A stretch of 64,000 bases of DNA from Catalimonadaceae bacterium JC749 (GCA_021730635.1 JAJNNC010000001.1:310001-374000), one strand, 5' to 3'. Shown: positions 23,298 through 32,910, counted from the first letter of the stretch. Translations and numbers: made by a program. The notes: a model not told the origin generated them from the letters alone.

Positions 23298-25943
23298 TCA
23301 AAAATCAAACAAGTTCTCAAGATCTGTGGAAATGCCGACCCTGAAGCCAAAATCCTGATATTTTCCATCAGCAAAACTGCTGATCGCTTCCAGTCGCAGA
23401 AACCGGAAGATGTTATCCAGGCTATAACCTACTTCCAGGTAGTGGGGCGAAACCTCTGTATGGAGATAATTCAGTACCAGATTTTCCTTCAGCCCCAGCA
23501 TGCGAACTTCAAAGAGCTGTGTCAGCAACAGCTTGCGAAACTGGTAATAGAGATGTCCCGCCAGGTAGTTTTGTGCTGTGCTATACGCATAATAATCCAA
23601 GAGGCGGAAGCTGGCCACAGGGTCCGATACCTGCAATACAGTACGGTTACCCATAAAATGCTGAAAGTCGGGAAAGTACAGGCGGCGGTTATTGAGAAAA
23701 CTACCCGCATACAGATTATAATCCAGCCGTCCGCGGATGCCAATATTGATCTGATCTTTCACGCCCAGTTCGAGCTGATCAAAATTTACATCACTGGAAA
23801 AAACTTTTGAAAACCCTTTACGGTATTTCAGCCGGAAGGTAGGCGATGATTTACGGATCTCTTCTTTCTCTCCATCATCGATTCGGTATTTTAAGAAGGG
23901 CCGGTATTCTACGGCGATAGTAGCTATCAGTGCCTGGTGGGTAGGAAATTCGGTATTATCCAGTTCCAGGTTTTCAGGTGCATTTGGCAGAAAGTCCTCT
24001 TCATCCCGCTTTTTGTTAAAAGTAAAATCCGTGTTATTGAATAGCTGATGTCGTTCTGCCCACTCCAGGCTGCTCTGCCACATCAGGGCATCGCTGACAT
24101 GGTGTGTGTTGGATAGTTTCACGTAATCTTTCTCATAAAGCTTGAGATAGTTGCGCTTGTAAAATAAAGTGTAAATGGTATTGGTGACCGGGGCAATGGG
24201 TGCTGCCTCGTTGAGCTGATACACAAAGCGTCCGCCTTCCAGGGTCAGCGCGTTTTTTTCTTCCTGTCCGGGGTAGTAGAAAGCCGTTTGCAGCTTTCCT
24301 GTCAGTTTTTCCCGTGCAAAAGCATATCGTAGGACCGGTGAAATTTCAAGGCTACGATTGTGAGAGAAATGGCGCTCATAGGTAAGAGGCACGTTAAAAT
24401 GCAAACCCTCCACCGTATTGAAGTTAATACTTTGCAACGGAGAATGGTAGGCTAGCGAACTGTGTTCTCCCAAACGGAAAGTGGTTTCCCAAAACAGGTC
24501 TTCTATCTGAAAACCGTTTCTTTTTAAAGTATCAGCGTCCTTTCGTTCATTCTTATCTTGATCCTGGTCTTCATTTTTTTCAGCGATTGCCAGGCTATCC
24601 AGTTTCTGGTAGCTCTTCACTTCCATCTCACTCAGGGGTACCGGGCGAATGCTGGCCCAATAGGTAGAATCATGCTGGTAGGCGGTAGAATCAATGGTCA
24701 TGCTGTTATTAGCGACCACTTCCGGTGCCTCTTCCTGCTTTTCCAGTTCTTTTTCATACTCTCTCAACGCTTTCCGAAGGGTCTTACGGGTCAGCTTTTG
24801 TTCTTCTTTGAATACCTTGTCTGGCTTCATTTCCTGGTTTACCTCCTGATCCAGCTGTTCTTCTTTCTTCAGTGCTTCCGCCAGTTCTTTATCCAGCGTT
24901 TCATCTACTACTTCTACCTGCACATCCAGATCAGGATTCAGGGTAACCTTATAATTGCTAACTGTGGCCAGATATTTATATTCCAGGTCTATCCCAAAAA
25001 TTTTTCCATACACCTCGATCCGATGGGTCACCGGCATCCATACTTGTCCTTCTACGGGCGCGTAAATCTGTTTTACATTGAACTGAAAGCCCATCTTATA
25101 GGTCATCACATTCAGGCTATGGATACTCCAGAGATCATCTACAATATAGAGATAGCCACTAAACACATTATCGCCCCGGGAGCGGGGAATGACCCGTATC
25201 TTGTTTATTTCATAATGGCGGTCATAAAAACTTCCTTCATAACGGAATTTATAATAGGCAAAAGCCCGTGGAGAAAGTGGAGAGATTACACCCGCCACTT
25301 GTGGCTCATAGAAGCTGCCGTTGATGTAACTATTAGGTCCGGTCGCATTATCTTCACCCACCGAACGAATAGAAATCACCTTTTCTGTCAACGTATTAGG
25401 CTGCTCGAAAGTAATTTCACTCACCGATTCGGTCAGGAAAACCGTAGAAGAATCCATCCCTTCTTCTCGCATAGGTTTTTCCAGAAAGAAAGGCACATCT
25501 TTTACTCGTCCGGCTCCTTTGATATATACCTGAGCCGTATAACGCTGTACCTGCAGGGTATGAAACTTACTTTTGGCAATGGCCTTACGCATGATGGTAT
25601 AAGCCGGATCTTCTTTCCCTGCCCGTATCTGCACCTCCTTCAGCTGAATGGTTTGCAGCGGCATCGCCACGTCCATCTGCTTCATAGTGCTGCCAATAGT
25701 TACCTGCTTTACAGCAGAAGCATATCCCAGGTGCTGAAATACTAGTTCGTAAGTGCCGGGTGCAAGTTGAATTTCGTAAGAACCGTCTTCATTGGTGCTG
25801 GTGCCGGTACCCAACTGTTTGATGTAGATGGTGGCAAAAGGGAGAGGCTCCTGGTCTGTGTTATAGACCTTTCCCCGGATACCCTGTGCAAAGCTGCCAT
25901 AAGACAAAAGGATGCTAAGAAAGATAAGATAAAGTTTGCGCAT
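23298..25943 (-). CDS. DUF5686 / carboxypeptidase-regulatory-like outer-membrane protein
   Basis: An 881-residue protein with a signal peptide (ending GSFAQ, residue 19), a CarboxypepD_reg-like domain at about 20-100 (GIRGKVYNTDQEPLPFATI, GSYEIQLAPG) and the large DUF5686 region. A charged coiled-coil segment near residues 350-420 (DKELAEALKKEEQLDQEV and following) interrupts it. The C-terminal third is rich in alternating aromatic strands (LEISPVLRYAF, LLTQLFEVRMLGLKENLVLN) and ends in DLENLFDF with terminal Phe, as in outer-membrane barrels. Function in the family is unknown; it is not a TonB receptor because no plug is seen. Confidence 0.88.
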   Translation of the reverse strand: MRKLYLIFLSILLSYGSFAQGIRGKVYNTDQEPLPFATIYIKQLGTGTSTNEDGSYEIQLAPGTYELVFQHLGYASAVKQVTIGSTMKQMDVAMPLQTIQLKEVQIRAGKEDPAYTIMRKAIAKSKFHTLQVQRYTAQVYIKGAGRVKDVPFFLEKPMREEGMDSSTVFLTESVSEITFEQPNTLTEKVISIRSVGEDNATGPNSYINGSFYEPQVAGVISPLSPRAFAYYKFRYEGSFYDRHYEINKIRVIPRSRGDNVFSGYLYIVDDLWSIHSLNVMTYKMGFQFNVKQIYAPVEGQVWMPVTHRIEVYGKIFGIDLEYKYLATVSNYKVTLNPDLDVQVEVVDETLDKELAEALKKEEQLDQEVNQEMKPDKVFKEEQKLTRKTLRKALREYEKELEKQEEAPEVVANNSMTIDSTAYQHDSTYWASIRPVPLSEMEVKSYQKLDSLAIAEKNEDQDQDKNERKDADTLKRNGFQIEDLFWETTFRLGEHSSLAYHSPLQSINFNTVEGLHFNVPLTYERHFSHNRSLEISPVLRYAFAREKLTGKLQTAFYYPGQEEKNALTLEGGRFVYQLNEAAPIAPVTNTIYTLFYKRNYLKLYEKDYVKLSNTHHVSDALMWQSSLEWAERHQLFNNTDFTFNKKRDEEDFLPNAPENLELDNTEFPTHQALIATIAVEYRPFLKYRIDDGEKEEIRKSSPTFRLKYRKGFSKVFSSDVNFDQLELGVKDQINIGIRGRLDYNLYAGSFLNNRRLYFPDFQHFMGNRTVLQVSDPVASFRLLDYYAYSTAQNYLAGHLYYQFRKLLLTQLFEVRMLGLKENLVLNYLHTEVSPHYLEVGYSLDNIFRFLRLEAISSFADGKYQDFGFRVGISTDLENLFDF

Positions 25944-26193
25944 ACAGGTAACTTGTCTTTTTCACAATCATAAAATATATACCTCTCAGATGCCGTGAAT
26001 AAAAATAAGGTTGCTTGTATCGGTAATGGGTAACGGATTGAATATTCAATCGGATGTGAAGGCCAAGATATAAAGCAATTTTGAAATTGAAGTTAGAAAA
26101 GTTCTTTCTTTCTTCACTAATTTTATAGGTTCTTCTCAAAAGAATACAGATTTCCGAGCAGATTTGCGTTTAATTGGCTAAAGAAATGTAGAA

Positions 26194-27243
26194 ATGGTAT
26201 CGAGATTAATCAAATACTCCATAGACAGAGCGAAAAGGAGTAAGTTTATCCAAAATATTTTTGAAGCGCCGATAGCGCTGGACAAGTTTGGCAAATTTGG
26301 CGAGTTCAAAGATTCCAAAGGGCATGTGTACGAACTCAAAAGTGGCCTGCGAAGCAAAATCAAGCCTGGCTGGGAGCATATGTTGAAAGAAAGAAAGCTC
26401 GATACTTCTCCGGCTCACCTGGCCAAAATCAAGCAGCAGGGCGAAATCAGTGTAGAGAAGATCATGCCTTTGTTGAAAACAATGAATATATCCCTGCCAC
26501 AGAGCCGCATCTTGGAAATTGGCTGCCATGCCGGTGCCAATACTTATGTGTTTGCGCAGCAAGGAGCTCAGGAAGTAGTAGGAACAGAGTTTTCCGGATA
26601 CAAGGCCGCCTCTGTAGATGAACACTACGTGGAAGAACAGAAATTAAACGAGATCAACGAAGAACTCAAGCGGTTGAGAGATCAACTGAGTATGGCTTTT
26701 TCCCGAAAAGAGTCTGTCCGCTTTGTAGACGACGACATCTGCCATTCCAGATTAGAAAAAAACGCCTTTGATCTCATTTGCAGTTGGGACGTGTTGGAGC
26801 ATCTCCATGATCCGGAAAAAGCTTTTGTCAATATGGCTTCTCTGCTCAAAAAAGAGGGCGTTATGATTCACCAGTATAATTCTTTCTTTAGTCTAAACGG
26901 AGGCCATAGTCTATGTACGCTTGACTTTCTGTGGGGGCATGTCCGATTGAGCGAGCAGGATTTTATTCGGTATTTAGAAGAAATAAGGCCCCGGGAAAAG
27001 GAACGGGCTTTATCCTTTTACCACCAAGGTGTCAACAGAATGACCGTCAAAGCGCTGGAAAGACACTGTGCCAAAGCAGGCTTAGAGATTGTCTCTTTAT
27101 TACCTTTCACCAAAGAGCAGCATATCCGTATGCTTGATCATGATATTTACAGGCAAAGCAAGAGCAACTATCCCAACCTCACACTCCTCGACCTGACCGC
27201 TCCAAGGATCATGTTGGTTGCCAAAAAATCCGGTATTGCTTAA
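26194..27243 (+). CDS. class I SAM-dependent methyltransferase
   Basis: A 349-residue protein. The methyltransferase core has motif I ILEIGCHAGANTYVFAQQGA at about residues 107-126, an acidic strand end VVGTEFSG, the motif FDLICSWDVLEHLHDPEKAF near 191-210 and LLKKEGVMIHQYNSF. A helical insert (residues 147-168) sits after strand 2, and about 90 residues precede the core. Its substrate is unknown. It stands alone between two minus-strand genes and far from the polysaccharide locus whose methyltransferases it resembles. Confidence 0.82.
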   Translation: MVSRLIKYSIDRAKRSKFIQNIFEAPIALDKFGKFGEFKDSKGHVYELKSGLRSKIKPGWEHMLKERKLDTSPAHLAKIKQQGEISVEKIMPLLKTMNISLPQSRILEIGCHAGANTYVFAQQGAQEVVGTEFSGYKAASVDEHYVEEQKLNEINEELKRLRDQLSMAFSRKESVRFVDDDICHSRLEKNAFDLICSWDVLEHLHDPEKAFVNMASLLKKEGVMIHQYNSFFSLNGGHSLCTLDFLWGHVRLSEQDFIRYLEEIRPREKERALSFYHQGVNRMTVKALERHCAKAGLEIVSLLPFTKEQHIRMLDHDIYRQSKSNYPNLTLLDLTAPRIMLVAKKSGIA

Positions 27244-27258
27244 GTATATCCTGGTTTG

Positions 27259-27681
27259 CTAGAGTGTGTAAGCTACGCCAAAGCGTAAGGCCACGTTGCT
27301 GATCTCGAAGTAATAATCGGTCATGACTTCCAGACGCCAGAAATCCGTAATGCGGCGGGCATACCCGGCACCAAAAGCATAGTCTACTTCTTTGCCCAGC
27401 AAAGGACGAAATCGTAGAAATGCCGTCTGGATAGGATAGATGCGCATACCCGGCACAAATTTCAAACCTCCTTCTGTCCAGTATTCCACTCCGGCCGTCA
27501 TAGCCAGTTGGGTTAACAAAAAGTAGTTGGCCTCTACGCCAAACTGAGCCTTGTCTATAAACTCCACCGGCTTTCGGTTGTCTGTTTTATAAGCATCAAA
27601 ATGAAACCCTACCAGGTATTGGGCTTTAACAGCGAAATGGGTCAGTAAAGTGAAAAGGAGAACCGTAAAAAATTTCTTCAT
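27259..27681 (-). CDS. small secreted protein, likely outer-membrane beta-barrel
   Basis: A 140-residue protein with a signal peptide (residues 1-20, ending VKAQ) and short amphipathic strands with aromatic ends (YLVGFHFDAY, FGVEANYFLL, YAFGAGYARR), ending VALRFGVAYTL. This is the look of a small eight-strand porin-like barrel, but no family can be named. It is in the same direction as uvrB, 123 bases downstream of it. Confidence 0.7.
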   Translation of the reverse strand: MKKFFTVLLFTLLTHFAVKAQYLVGFHFDAYKTDNRKPVEFIDKAQFGVEANYFLLTQLAMTAGVEYWTEGGLKFVPGMRIYPIQTAFLRFRPLLGKEVDYAFGAGYARRITDFWRLEVMTDYYFEISNVALRFGVAYTL

Positions 27682-27804
27682 GAACCTTGGTTTTGGGGCA
27701 AAAGTAAGATCGATCTCTATGAAAGCAAAAAATTATTTAGCGGTTAGCGCTATATCAAGGGCCAACAGCTAAGGGTTGGAGTCAATTGTTTACTGCTAAA
27801 GATA

Positions 27805-29826
27805 CTATTCTTTACTTTCGTATAACTTCTTCAGCTCATTCAATTCATCCCGCAAGCGCGCTGCTTCTATAAAATCCAGCTCTTTGGCGGCTTTTTCCAT
27901 ACTCTTTTGGGTTTTGGTGATCAATTTCTCCAAATCCGGCTTACTCATATAAGCCACCACGGGATCAGCGGCCACACTACTCTCTTCCGGTTCCACATAC
28001 GCTCTTATCATTTTTTTAGAATCAGCCACTTTGGTTTGCACCAGGATAGATTCACGAGATTTCAATACAGTGCGGGGCGTAATGCCATGTTCTTTGTTGT
28101 AAGCCATCTGCTTGTTTCTACGCCGGTTGGTCTCATCAATCGCTACCTGCATGGAGCCAGTGATGGTATCGGCATACATAATGCACATACCGTTTTCATT
28201 ACGGGCTGCCCGCCCAATGGTCTGCACCAGCGACCGTTCATTACGCAGAAACCCTTCTTTATCGGCATCCAAAATAGCCACCAACGATACTTCGGGCAAA
28301 TCCAGCCCTTCACGAAGCAGGTTAACCCCTACCAGCACATCAAATTCTCCCAGTCGCAAACCCCGCAGGATCTCCACCCTGTCAAGGGGTTTCACTTCGG
28401 AGTGAATATAGCGGCTCTTGGTACCAGCCCGCTCCAGATATTTTTGCAACTCTTCGGCCATCCGCTTGGTCAGCGTGGTCACCAGCACTCTCTCCTTTTT
28501 TTGTACCCGCTCATCTATTTCTCCCAGCAGATCGTCAATCTGATTAATACTAGGGCGTACCTCAATGACAGGGTCCAGCAGGCCGGTAGGCCGGATCAAC
28601 TGCTCTACCACGACCCCACCCGATTTCATCAACTCAAAATCACCGGGTGTGGCACTGACGTAGATAGTCTGGTTGGTCATGGCTTCAAACTCACTGAAAG
28701 TAAGCGGTCGGTTGTCTAAGGCTGAAGGCAACCGGAAACCATAATCCACCAGACTGACTTTCCGGGAACGGTCGCCACCCCACATGGCTCGAACCTGGGG
28801 TACCGTTACATGGCTTTCGTCGATCACCATCAGATAATCATCCGGAAAATAATCCAGCAAACAGAAAGGTCGCTGACCTGGTTGGCGACGATCGAAATAA
28901 CGAGAGTAGTTCTCAATCCCCGAACAATAGCCCAGTTCTCGTATCATTTCCAGGTCAAACTCTGTCCGCTCTTTCAGCCGTTTGGCTTCCAGGTAGCGCT
29001 GTTCCTGTTCGAACAATTCCACCTGCGCTACCATGTCATCCTGAATCTCGTAGATCGCCTGATGCAAAGTGTCTTTTCCGGTGACAAAAAGATTGGCCGG
29101 GTAAATGGTGATCATCCGTTCGTCAGAGATCTTTTTACCGCTATGGGGATCTATGCGGTGAATGGCTTCTATCTCATCGCCCCAGAAGTAGATTCTGTAG
29201 GCAAAATCAGCATACGCAATAAAGATATCTACTGTATCGCCTTTCACCCGGAAATTACCCCTCCTGAACTCCGCTTCTGTCCGGCTATAGAGAATATCCA
29301 CCAAAGAATACAGCAATCGCTGTCTGGAGAGCACATCGCCCTCCTGCAGCCGGATTACATTCTTTCCAAACTCATCCGGATTACCCAAACCATAGATACA
29401 GGAGACGGAGGCTACCACCAGCACATCGCGCCGGCCGGAGAGCAGGGAAGAAGTAGCACTGAGGCGTAGCTTTTCTATTTCTTCATTGATGGCCAGGTCT
29501 TTTTCTATATAGAGGTTCGTCGTAGGGATATAGGCTTCCGGCTGATAATAATCGTAATAGGAGATAAAATATTCTACAGCATTTTCCGGAAAGAACTGTT
29601 TAAACTCTCCGTATAGCTGAGCGGCCAGCGTTTTATTATGGCTTAAGACCAAAGCAGGGCGGTTCACTTCCTTCACCACATTGGCAATGGTAAATGTCTT
29701 TCCCGAACCCGTAACGCCCAAAAGTGTCTGGGCAGGTTCTCCCTGCGCCAACCCCTCCACCAGCTGGCGAATGGCCTCAGGCTGGTCGCCGGTAGGTTCG
29801 TAGTCTGATATCAGTTTGAAATCCAT
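27805..29826 (-). CDS. uvrB: excinuclease ABC subunit UvrB
   Basis: A 673-residue protein of normal UvrB length. Walker A is GVTGSGKT near residues 38-45, the DNA-clamping beta-hairpin is YYDYYQPEAYIP near 91-102, the helicase motif II is DESH near 337-340, and the UVR domain (LDFIEAARLRDELNELKKL, about 649-667) at the C-terminus contacts UvrC. It verifies damage after UvrA loading in nucleotide excision repair. A perfect palindrome 48 bases upstream of the start codon may regulate it. Confidence 0.97.
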   Translation of the reverse strand: MDFKLISDYEPTGDQPEAIRQLVEGLAQGEPAQTLLGVTGSGKTFTIANVVKEVNRPALVLSHNKTLAAQLYGEFKQFFPENAVEYFISYYDYYQPEAYIPTTNLYIEKDLAINEEIEKLRLSATSSLLSGRRDVLVVASVSCIYGLGNPDEFGKNVIRLQEGDVLSRQRLLYSLVDILYSRTEAEFRRGNFRVKGDTVDIFIAYADFAYRIYFWGDEIEAIHRIDPHSGKKISDERMITIYPANLFVTGKDTLHQAIYEIQDDMVAQVELFEQEQRYLEAKRLKERTEFDLEMIRELGYCSGIENYSRYFDRRQPGQRPFCLLDYFPDDYLMVIDESHVTVPQVRAMWGGDRSRKVSLVDYGFRLPSALDNRPLTFSEFEAMTNQTIYVSATPGDFELMKSGGVVVEQLIRPTGLLDPVIEVRPSINQIDDLLGEIDERVQKKERVLVTTLTKRMAEELQKYLERAGTKSRYIHSEVKPLDRVEILRGLRLGEFDVLVGVNLLREGLDLPEVSLVAILDADKEGFLRNERSLVQTIGRAARNENGMCIMYADTITGSMQVAIDETNRRRNKQMAYNKEHGITPRTVLKSRESILVQTKVADSKKMIRAYVEPEESSVAADPVVAYMSKPDLEKLITKTQKSMEKAAKELDFIEAARLRDELNELKKLYESKE

Positions 29827-29874
29827 TCTTTGCGTCAGTTAATAAGGTGCAAACAATAATAACGTTCCTCAATC

Positions 29875-29890
29875 TAAGGAGTTCTCCTTA
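29875..29890. promoter_or_regulatory. palindrome upstream of uvrB
   Basis: TAAGGAG-TT-CTCCTTA, a 7-base inverted repeat with a 2-base centre, lies 48 bases before the uvrB start. It could be an operator for DNA damage control. The other bases of the gap 29827-30154 show nothing I can name. Confidence 0.35.
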
Positions 29891-30154
29891 ATTAGTAAAT
29901 AAGAGAAGATTCTTTTTTTAAGTATTATAAAGGTATGATCATAGACCAGGTGGGTTTGTGTCTTATTGTGCTTTACATTGAAAAAGGGCAAGTAAACAAG
30001 TTACTGCTTACCCGTGTAGGGCAGCAATGCAGTTGCACAAAGTAAGATCATAAAGTCATGCAGTATGGAGCAAGTTAGCACATCCGGTTTTTTATAACAG
30101 AGAACCACCCGCAGCAGATGGGAGAAAAGGGAATGAGGTACTTTTCTTTAAATC

Positions 30155-30511
30155 TCAATAATTTTTGATACTTTCTAGCAGTTCAGGAACCCGATTCTGT
30201 ACGAAATCCTACAGTGCGGCTTCATCAATAACATCATATCCATGCGCAATAAGATTTCGAAATCCAATAATCTTTCGATATTCGGGCACTTTATCTTCAA
30301 GATTTTCTTGGTCAATACGTTCAAGTCTTACCAATGCTTCGCCAATTATTTCAAATTCCCTCTCAATGGCAAGTTGTAGAACTCTATTTACTTGATACTC
30401 TTCAAAATTTTTATCGCTTGTGAATTCTATAACTTCTTCACATGAAAGGATTAGATCGAGTAATAGCTTTCTAGTGCTATGCGGCATAAACAAGTGTTTT
30501 TGACTTCTCAA
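30155..30511 (-). pseudogene. HepT-like toxin with premature stop
   Basis: The current frame ends at TAG (30209-30211) after 100 residues, but reading on in the same frame gives DFVQNRVPELLESIKNY and a TGA at 30155-30157. This is the normal last helix of HepT/DUF86 proteins, and Trp (TGG) is what one would expect at the TAG. The active motif RNLIAHGY (R-x4-H-x-Y), both the RNase site and the target of AMPylation, is intact. The start is probably ATG 30487 (MPHSTRKLLL), overlapping mntA; 30511 is the longer option. The truncated product may be partly folded, so loss of function is likely but not certain. Confidence 0.7.
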
Positions 30512-30779
30512 CTTCCTCCTGAAACAATGGATTCCTAAATCTCTTGATAGTAAGCAAATCGACAGGTTGTTGGTAAATTTCTTCGAGTTTTTCTTTTAAT
30601 CCCATGAATTGATCAAATGCACCAGAAAAACCTGCTCTCTCAAATTCTACTAGAAAGTCAAGATCACTATCCTCTGAAAAATATTCCGAAACATAAGACC
30701 CAAATACATATAGTGTTTTGACCCGAAATTCCTTACATACTTGTTCAAGCGCTTTATTCTTAAGTTCTGAGATATTCAT
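30477..30779 (-). CDS. MntA-like nucleotidyltransferase antitoxin
   Basis: A 100-residue minimal nucleotidyltransferase with VFGSYVSEYFSEDSDLDFLV at about residues 25-44, containing the G-S pair and the D-x-D metal ligands. In MntA/HepT pairs this enzyme AMPylates a Tyr in the toxin and so blocks it. The gene overlaps hepT by 11 to 35 bases depending on the hepT start, the usual arrangement. Unlike its partner the frame looks intact. The unit follows a broken SIR2-type gene on the same strand. Confidence 0.85.
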   Translation of the reverse strand: MNISELKNKALEQVCKEFRVKTLYVFGSYVSEYFSEDSDLDFLVEFERAGFSGAFDQFMGLKEKLEEIYQQPVDLLTIKRFRNPLFQEEVEKSKTLVYAA

Positions 30780-30871
30780 TCTTACTCTTTATTATATAGC
30801 TAAATTTCTAAGCCGCTCTTTAATATTACAGACTCTTGCTTCAGTCAACTGTAACTTGGTATAAATTTACA

Positions 30872-31940
30872 TTAATACCTAATATCATTGAGGATTTGTG
30901 GAATCTCCGAATATTCATCAAACCAAATAGGCTCAATGCCAAGTTCATTTAATATCAATTTCTGCTGTTCGGTTGCCTTATTTTGAACTTCTTGTAGTAT
31001 ACCAAATATTTCATTTCGCCAAAACATCTCTTTTCTTCCAGGAGCGCGCTTAATGCCACTACGATCAAATCTATCGTAGTAATCTTCTGTCCTACTGTTT
31101 ATTATGATCTAGTTCTGCGGCAGAAGGAGTATGCCATTGTGGCTTTTTGAGCAAAGCAAACTGTATCGTTTTAATCGGAGTGTTTCGAATAGCATCGAGA
31201 AGCCGGCGCATGTTACGATCTGATAGGGAAAGACCAATCATAAGACCTACTGTGCTTGACATGCAATGAATCTGAACCAAGTTTGACCAGGAATACGGGT
31301 CACTTGCAACGCGGTTGTATTGATCTTCCGTAAAAATTATTTCCTCAGGGTTCGATCCTTCATTGTTTCCTAAGGGTACATATCCATGTACATGGTAGAT
31401 GGGCAACTTCCTGTCCAAGGCAGGTTTGTCAGCGTTCCAAATAGGTTGATAAAAGGTTTGGTCCAAAGCATGTTCCAGAAGGGAGTCATAGTTATATGTC
31501 ACAACTGATTTAATGCCTGCTTCAGAGCGGGAATTACAGAGTTCTGCAATGCCTCTTAACGTAGAATTAACCTGCTTTAGATTCGATGAATTTGGAATAA
31601 TTAGCTGGCCTTCCTCTGCTTGCTGAAAACCCTCATATCAAGTTTCCCGAAGTACATTCAAAAAATCCTGTTGGTTATGGCTAAAATGGCTACGAATTTT
31701 CCGAGCTGTAATCTCCAAGGGTTCCCGAAGGTGTTGAAGTTGCCATTCGGCGATTGCAAGGAGATAATTGGGGAATGGGCGCCAATTACCCAACCGTTGC
31801 TGGTCCATGACTTTGAAATACATAGCCAATACAAGAGCATCCCAAGATGGTAGACCACTTCCTATTGACACACCAGCTCCCAAGTAGAGGGTCAGGTTAC
31901 GGTTTTTATATGCTTGACGCAGTTTGTTGATGCTGTCCAT
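30872..31940 (-). pseudogene. SIR2-family NADase-like gene, broken by a stop and a frameshift
   Basis: Three pieces on the minus strand form one protein of about 355 residues. From ATG 31940: LTLYLGAGVSIGSGLPSWDA, the NAD-binding start of SIR2 domains. The frame stops at TGA 31638-31640, but continues in the same frame with about 45 residues into VTYNYDSLLEHAL and YHVHGYVPL, which hold the SIR2 Asn and catalytic His. It stops again near 31092. A one-base frame change there restores RTEDYYDRFDRSGIKRAPGR and LGIEPIWFDEYSEIPQIL, ending TAA 30872-30874. Proteins of this kind deplete NAD in anti-phage defence. One TGA plus one frameshift argue for decay, though sequence error is possible. Confidence 0.75.
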
Positions 31941-31945
31941 TAATT

Positions 31946-31951
31946 ACCTCC
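31946..31951 (-). promoter_or_regulatory. strong Shine-Dalgarno site of the SIR2 gene
   Basis: GGAGGT on the minus strand lies 5 bases before the ATG. Such sites are rare in this window and in Bacteroidota generally, so it may point to acquisition from another lineage. Confidence 0.55.
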
Positions 31952-32088
31952 AGACGTAGGTCTAACTGCCAATGAAGCTAAAATATATCACTAACAAACA
32001 AAAAAAGCAATGACAAAATCTGTCGGCATCATGACACAAAAGAACATGCAAAGCAATGTTACACTTCTAGTCGCGTAATCATAGCCCA

Positions 32089-32835
32089 TCAGCTATTCCA
32101 GATTTCCCAGCTTTTTTCTGCCTGCAGGTGAAGCATCTCCAAACCATTTTTTACTTGCGCGCCCTGCGCTGCTGCCCGCTTCATGAATGCAGTCTGTTCT
32201 GGATTATACACCAGATCATAACAGAAGTGTTGGGAAGTTAGCTGCTCATAGGCCAGATCCGGGTAGGTATCGGTGTGAGGCGACATGCCCAAAGGCGTTG
32301 TGTTGATGATTATGGGGAAATCTGTCAGAGAGTGAGACTCCCTTAACTGCGCATAAGAAACGGCATCTTCACCATCCTGCCGGGATACCATCTGATACGG
32401 TATATCCATATTATACAAAGCGCATTTGACAGCCTTGGAAGCACCTCCCGTCCCTAAAACCAAAGCTTTCATTGCTTCAGCTTGGCCTATCCAGTTTTCC
32501 AGAGAGATTTTAAAACCATAATAATCGGTATTATACCCTGTCCTGTGTGACCCTTCTGCCTCAAATTTAATCGTATTCACAGCACCGACCTGTTTGGCGC
32601 TGCTATCCAGTTCATCCAGAAACCGCATGACCTGCTGTTTATAAGGGATGGTAACGTTCAGTCCTTTCAAATGAGGATATTGCAGAAATAAGGCAGGCAG
32701 TTCTTCTATGTTCTTCAACTCAAAAAGCTCATAGCGTGCTTGTTGAATTCCTTCTTTCTCAAACTTGTGCGTAAAATATTTTTTAGAGAATGAATGACTG
32801 AGCGGATAGCCGATAAGACCAAAAAGATGTTCCAT
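32089..32835 (-). CDS. aroE: shikimate dehydrogenase
   Basis: A 248-residue NADP-dependent enzyme that reduces 3-dehydroshikimate in aromatic amino acid synthesis. The substrate site LIGYPLSHSFSKKYF near residues 7-21 has the two serines, and LNVTIPYKQ near 59-67 the catalytic Lys. The NADP fold begins LVLGTGGASKAVKCAL near 126-141. NTTPLGM near 178-184 and GLEMLHLQA near the end complete the family pattern. It is a normal short AroE without fused domains, transcribed on its own or with the upstream hisA on the same strand. Confidence 0.93.
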   Translation of the reverse strand: MEHLFGLIGYPLSHSFSKKYFTHKFEKEGIQQARYELFELKNIEELPALFLQYPHLKGLNVTIPYKQQVMRFLDELDSSAKQVGAVNTIKFEAEGSHRTGYNTDYYGFKISLENWIGQAEAMKALVLGTGGASKAVKCALYNMDIPYQMVSRQDGEDAVSYAQLRESHSLTDFPIIINTTPLGMSPHTDTYPDLAYEQLTSQHFCYDLVYNPEQTAFMKRAAAQGAQVKNGLEMLHLQAEKSWEIWNS

Positions 32836-32910
32836 AGCAAAAAATAATAAGATTAAGTCCTATGGCGAAAGTCAGAAAAAAATGCCATAAACAAAAAAGA
32901 ATCGGAAAGG

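Noticed and set aside
24558-25745. 395-codon open frame on the plus strand opposite the DUF5686 gene
   Set aside because: Low-complexity Phe/Ile/His-rich translation, no family features, lies fully inside a well-supported minus-strand gene.
27907-28719. 270-codon plus-strand frame opposite uvrB
   Set aside because: Antisense shadow of uvrB with no independent support.
31638-31940. reading the SIR2 N-terminal piece as a complete small protein
   Set aside because: The same frame continues after the single TGA with the rest of the SIR2 domain, so a broken gene is the better reading.
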